From Lachnospiraceae bacterium UBA3386 (GTDB lineage: Bacteria > Bacillota > Clostridia > Lachnospirales > Lachnospiraceae), in assembly GCA_002358875.1 (NCBI GenBank), contig DEPS01000068.1:41460-68133 (forward strand): DNA of 26,674 nucleotides. The letters are read 5' to 3'. Shown piece after piece: positions 23,469-26,674 of the stretch (its first letter is position 1; each line of letters opens with the position of its first letter). The notes below the pieces were generated by a model, which was not told where the DNA came from, did no database searches, and saw only the letters and a list, made by a program, of their open reading frames with translations. The position numbers and the translations under genes were made by a program.

Positions 23469-26009
23469 TTATTTTCCCACGCCGATAATTATGTGCCTGC
23501 CTTCCTCGTCGACCCGCACCGCTTTCATGTTCACGCAGACAGGCCCGTCAGGCTGCACCATCCGGTAGGTCGTGGTGAAGGCTCCCTCCTCTTTGATCGC
23601 CCGGACTACGTTTTCCCTGGTAAAGACAGCAATGAAGCCGTCCTGGTCGTCCCTGAACAGTACCTTTCGGGCATCCCGTCTGCTCGCTGAAAAGAAATCC
23701 TTCCCGCGCCGCTCCACCGCCAGCATCTCCCTGCCGGGGTTCGATGAGTATTCGATGAATTCCTCTGTCTTAAGATCGACGTAGAAAATGTTGAAATAAT
23801 CCGCCGCCAGAGCCCTTGCTATGGTCTCGTAGTCAAGCCCCTCGCTCACATCCATAATAGAGAGGACGGCGGCCGCCACGGCGACGGTCCCTTTGACTGG
23901 ATTGGAGGCGATCCTGCGCAGAAACAGGTGCATGACAGACCCGTCCGGCAGCTTTTCGTCGACGAAGGCCCTTTTCCCGTTCCCGCTGAACAGGCGGATC
24001 CTTTCCATAAGGGAAAAGTCCGGCTGTCCCTGGGCAGGGACATACGCGGCAGCTCTGTCATCCTGGACGAGCCCGAATTTGCGCCCCATGAAATCCCGCC
24101 AGGCAGGATTGGTCCGCACAAGCCTGAGCCTGTCCCCGCAGACTTCCAGAACAGACATGGGAAGGGTATCAAAGAAATTGCCCAGTTCTTTTTCTTCCCC
24201 GCGCTCGACCATGTCCAGGTCATAGAGGTTGGCTTTTCCCATGGCTTCGTAATAATCGGATTCCTCCGGATTTTCGAAGCCGATCTGCCTTCCCTCTGCA
24301 TAGCGCCTGAAAATATCCTCCAGGCTGCACGGCTTCGCGAAGTAAAAGCCCTGCAGCTTCGAGCACCCGATCTCCCTAAGGAACTGCACCTGCTCGATCG
24401 TCTCGACGCCTTCGCAGACCGTGTCGATCCCCAGGGATGTCGCCATCTTTATCAGCTCCGTCAGGATGATCTTCCCGCTGTTTCCCTCCTTGAGCTGCTG
24501 CATAAAGCGCATGTCAAATTTGATCAGGTGGAACTTGATGCTCTGCAGCACGTCCAGGGAGGAGTAACCGCTTCCGAAGTCGTCCATCCAGACCTTGAAG
24601 CCCAGCGCCCTGAACCTCTCCACCTGCTCTTTCATGAAATCGAAATCTCTTCCGATGATGCTCTCCGTGATCTCGATCGTCAGCTTGTCGCGCCCGATTC
24701 CTCCTTCGTCCACCCTGCGGCGGATCTCCTCCACGATGTCGCAGGAGTCAAAATCCGACCGCGAGAGGTTCACGGACTGCGGGACAATATAGTAGCCTTC
24801 CGCCTTCATCTTATTGATCTTTTCAATGATGCGGTCCACCACATACAGGTCCAGCTTGTAGATGAGCTGGCTCTCCTCCAGGGTGGGAATAAAGTCGCCG
24901 GGGGAAAGGAATCCCAGCTCGGGATCGATCCAGCGGGCGAGCGCCTCCTCCTCGCAGACCCTGCCGTTGACCGCGCGCACGATGCCCTGATAATAGACCT
25001 CGATCCAGCGGTTTTCGATAGCCCTGTCGATGTTGGCCGTGATGTACCGCCTCAAGTCCTCTTTCAACTGCATCTCGCCGTCGTAGTAGCTGAAGCCCGA
25101 CCTGTAGGCACCCTTTGTCGAATCACAGGCAAATTTCGCCCTGTCGCAGGCCGCGCTGGTCTCCACGCTCTCCATCCGGTCCAGGTAGATTCCCGCCCGC
25201 ACCGGAAGCGTTTTCCCGCCGTTCATCTTTTCGACTTCCGAAAATACACTGCGGAGCCTGTCTTCCAGTCCCTTCTCCTCTGTAAAGACGGCGAAGTGGT
25301 CCTGGCTGAAGCGGCTGCAGTTCTCATTGCTGAAATGACGGCTCAGGATGTCCGCGAAGGCGCACAGGAGCCTGTTTCCTTCACTGAAGCCGTGCTCGCG
25401 GTTATAAAACTTCATCCCGTTCAGGTCAAAGTACACCAGGGCAGGGTTTGCGCCCTTTTCGATCATGGACTGCCTGCCGGCGTCCGCCAGCTCGAAGAAA
25501 TAAGTCATGTTGGGAAGGCCGGTCAGAGAGTCGTAGTAACCTTCCGTGATAAATTTTTCCCGCTGCACGACGCCGCTCATTCTCTGTGTAAAGCTATCCA
25601 CATTCAGGGACATCCCTTCTTCATAAGTCCCCTCGTCCGTGTACCAGACCTGCGCCAGCCGCACTCCGGTATCCGTATAAAAATGCTCCCCTTTTGCATG
25701 GATCACACGATAGCCCCCGCCGTCCCTCTTCCTGGACCGGTAGACGGCTTCATAAGTCCCGCCCTGTGACGCGAAACGGAAAGCGGCGTCCGCGATCCTG
25801 GCCGCGTCCTCGGGGTGGGTGTCGACATACATGTCGTGTTCCATGTCATAATAGGCCTTCTCCCTGTCCTCATACCCGAAAAGCCTGAGCAGGCCTTCCG
25901 AAAGGACCAGGGGATAGACCCTCCTGTCAATGAACTGATAAATGGCGAACGGCACCTGCATCCCTTCCATAAGGGTGCGCTGTTCCTGCGGAAACAGGTA
26001 TTTTTCCAT
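23469..26009 (-). CDS. PAS-GGDEF(degenerate)-EAL-PAS c-di-GMP phosphodiesterase
   Basis: A 846-residue, apparently soluble protein. Order: PAS at about 20-130; GGDEF domain 158-310 with YYDSLTGLPN and FDLNGMKFYN but SQDHF (235-239) in place of GGDEF, so not an active cyclase; EAL domain 335-570 with EAL (355-357), N414, E446, DD476-477, K497, E533 and Q553, all consistent with an active phosphodiesterase; then two further PAS-like regions (about 615-720 and 727-846). The last PAS resembles modules usually placed before a GGDEF domain, yet here the protein simply ends. Likely first gene of the operon, with a promoter and structured leader upstream. The signal sensed is unknown. Confidence 0.93.
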   Translation of the reverse strand: MEKYLFPQEQRTLMEGMQVPFAIYQFIDRRVYPLVLSEGLLRLFGYEDREKAYYDMEHDMYVDTHPEDAARIADAAFRFASQGGTYEAVYRSRKRDGGGYRVIHAKGEHFYTDTGVRLAQVWYTDEGTYEEGMSLNVDSFTQRMSGVVQREKFITEGYYDSLTGLPNMTYFFELADAGRQSMIEKGANPALVYFDLNGMKFYNREHGFSEGNRLLCAFADILSRHFSNENCSRFSQDHFAVFTEEKGLEDRLRSVFSEVEKMNGGKTLPVRAGIYLDRMESVETSAACDRAKFACDSTKGAYRSGFSYYDGEMQLKEDLRRYITANIDRAIENRWIEVYYQGIVRAVNGRVCEEEALARWIDPELGFLSPGDFIPTLEESQLIYKLDLYVVDRIIEKINKMKAEGYYIVPQSVNLSRSDFDSCDIVEEIRRRVDEGGIGRDKLTIEITESIIGRDFDFMKEQVERFRALGFKVWMDDFGSGYSSLDVLQSIKFHLIKFDMRFMQQLKEGNSGKIILTELIKMATSLGIDTVCEGVETIEQVQFLREIGCSKLQGFYFAKPCSLEDIFRRYAEGRQIGFENPEESDYYEAMGKANLYDLDMVERGEEKELGNFFDTLPMSVLEVCGDRLRLVRTNPAWRDFMGRKFGLVQDDRAAAYVPAQGQPDFSLMERIRLFSGNGKRAFVDEKLPDGSVMHLFLRRIASNPVKGTVAVAAAVLSIMDVSEGLDYETIARALAADYFNIFYVDLKTEEFIEYSSNPGREMLAVERRGKDFFSASRRDARKVLFRDDQDGFIAVFTRENVVRAIKEEGAFTTTYRMVQPDGPVCVNMKAVRVDEEGRHIIIGVGK

Positions 26010-26043
26010 ATTTCTCTATACCTTTATACCCTTTTAATATACT

Positions 26044-26092
26044 ATTTTTGCCCCTGTCCCGCCGAAACGCCTCTGAAAGCACCGGCAAAAAT
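26044..26092 (-). promoter_or_regulatory. Inverted repeat in the leader of the first EAL gene
   Basis: ATTTTTGCC (26044-26052) and GGCAAAAAT (26084-26092) are perfect 9-bp arms enclosing 31 nt, inside the predicted leader of about 105 nt between the promoter at 26122-26151 and the ATG at 26009. No T run follows toward the gene. It may be a regulatory RNA fold; I do not recognise a known riboswitch in it. Confidence 0.4.
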
Positions 26093-26121
26093 CTGTTTTT
26101 TCAGACAATAAGGCAACTTAT

Positions 26122-26151
26122 ATTATACAATATTGACACCTTCTAAATCAA
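26122..26151 (-). promoter_or_regulatory. Promoter of the c-di-GMP / pilus operon
   Basis: On the minus strand, -35 TTGATT (26151-26146), an 18-bp spacer and a perfect -10 TATAAT (26127-26122). The start is predicted near 26115, giving a leader of about 105 nt. It would drive the first EAL gene and, by read-through, possibly the whole leftward block to pilO. Confidence 0.65.
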
Positions 26152-26205
26152 TAGCTGTTATCCGCGCGCCAGGACATACGCACCAAAAAAAGTCCAGCAC
26201 TTATC

Positions 26206-26240
26206 GCCACAGCATTTTTCAATGCTGTGGCTTGTTTTTT
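26206..26240 (+). terminator. Strong Rho-independent terminator upstream of the transposase-like gene
   Basis: GCCACAGCATT-TTTC-AATGCTGTGGC (26206-26231), an 11-bp perfect stem, is followed by TTGTTTTTT. It points rightward and ends about 54 bp before the plus-strand gene. No plus-strand gene precedes it in the window. Insertion sequences often carry such a terminator to block read-through from outside. A weak plus-strand promoter (TTGACA 26133-26138, 17 bp, TGTTAT 26156-26161) would feed into it. Confidence 0.8.
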
Positions 26241-26293
26241 GCCTCAAAGCGTATTACAATGTATGTAATATATTGTACCATGGGAGGATGTTC

Positions 26294-26665
26294 ATGTCAA
26301 AGCAATCTGGAAATTATCCCGACTGGGTGCTCAAATATAAGGAAAAGGGCACTTTCGTAAACAAAACCACCTCAAAAGACGGGACTGTATCGTATTACCT
26401 GTACAGGGGGCATTCCGAAAGGGAAAAGGGGACCAGGAAGGTCAAAAGGATCGTGGACGGGTGCATCGGCCGGATCACCGAGAAAGACGGTCTCATCCCG
26501 GCAAGGCACCGGCTCCCTGAAAAAGCCCCCGCCATGGAATTCGGAAGGTCCCGCATCTGCGTGCACTTCACCGAATACATCCTCCCCGGGCTGCACAGGA
26601 CATACGGGGACAGCGCGGAAAAGATCTATGTCGCCGCGGCGCTCTCCTACATATTCAATCTATGA
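26294..26665 (+). pseudogene. Transposase-like N-terminal fragment (DDE type), probably truncated or frameshifted
   Basis: A 123-residue frame on the opposite strand to everything else. The start at 26294 (MSKQSGNYPDWVLKYKEKG) is chosen because GGAGG ends 6 nt upstream; an ATG at 26288 abuts the same site. The pattern of a Tyr-rich YYLYRGHSER strand, basic KVKR, then GCIGRITEKDGLIPA resembles the N-terminal region of IS4/IS1634-like transposases of Firmicutes, which normally run to about 500 residues. The stop at 26663-26665 cuts the frame before any catalytic DDE region. Only 9 bases follow in the window, so a frameshift just at the edge, programmed or accidental, cannot be told from a short intact gene. 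The family call is from memory of sequence style and is moderate. Confidence 0.5.
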
Positions 26666-26674
26666 CCGCTCCTC

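Noticed and set aside
23928..25769. 613-codon plus-strand open frame
   Set aside because: Antisense shadow of the PAS-GGDEF-EAL gene; no domain or ribosome binding site.

Overview
The window looks like chromosomal DNA of a GC-rich, Gram-positive-type anaerobe of the Clostridia, most likely Lachnospiraceae-like. The grounds are the BspA-type leucine-rich repeats and Cna-B/SpaA-like folds in a secreted giant protein, a type IV pilus set without an outer-membrane secretin, PAS/GGDEF/EAL proteins of the style common in that family, and strong AGGAGG-type ribosome binding sites. The species cannot be named from sequence alone. No tRNA, rRNA or CRISPR array was seen.

Layout. Positions 1-14301 (minus strand) are one uninterrupted reading frame of at least 4,767 codons. 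It starts at 14301 with a signal peptide and runs off the left edge without a stop. It encodes a giant multidomain surface adhesin: acidic repeat stalk, three 'DGFSVY' modules, leucine-rich repeats, many Cna-B/SpaA-like beta domains, two right-handed beta-helix regions and a Listeria-Bacteroides repeat. Positions 14302-14723 hold its promoter and structured leader, two terminators for the operon behind it, and an 80-bp tandem duplication. Positions 14724-19490 (minus strand) hold a compact type IV pilus module in the transcription order pseudopilin, prepilin peptidase (PilD), PilM, PilN, PilO. Positions 19502-26009 (minus strand) hold three cyclic-di-GMP genes: a membrane diguanylate cyclase with an intact GGEEF, and two large EAL phosphodiesterases whose GGDEF domains are degenerate. 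A good promoter with a structured leader lies before the first of them. At the right edge (26294-26665, plus strand) is a short transposase-like N-terminal fragment, preceded by a strong terminator.

How the genes may work together (inference). All genes from 26009 to 14724 point the same way with mostly short gaps, and the adhesin follows on the same strand from its own promoter. This is a physical cluster of c-di-GMP synthesis and breakdown, an inner-membrane pilus platform, and a giant adhesin. In clostridia c-di-GMP commonly switches between motility and attachment by acting on type IV pili and large adhesins, so a locally supplied c-di-GMP pool controlling surface attachment is the simplest reading. 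The extension ATPase (PilB), the platform protein (PilC), the retraction ATPase (PilT) and a canonical major pilin are absent from the window and must be elsewhere if the machine is functional.
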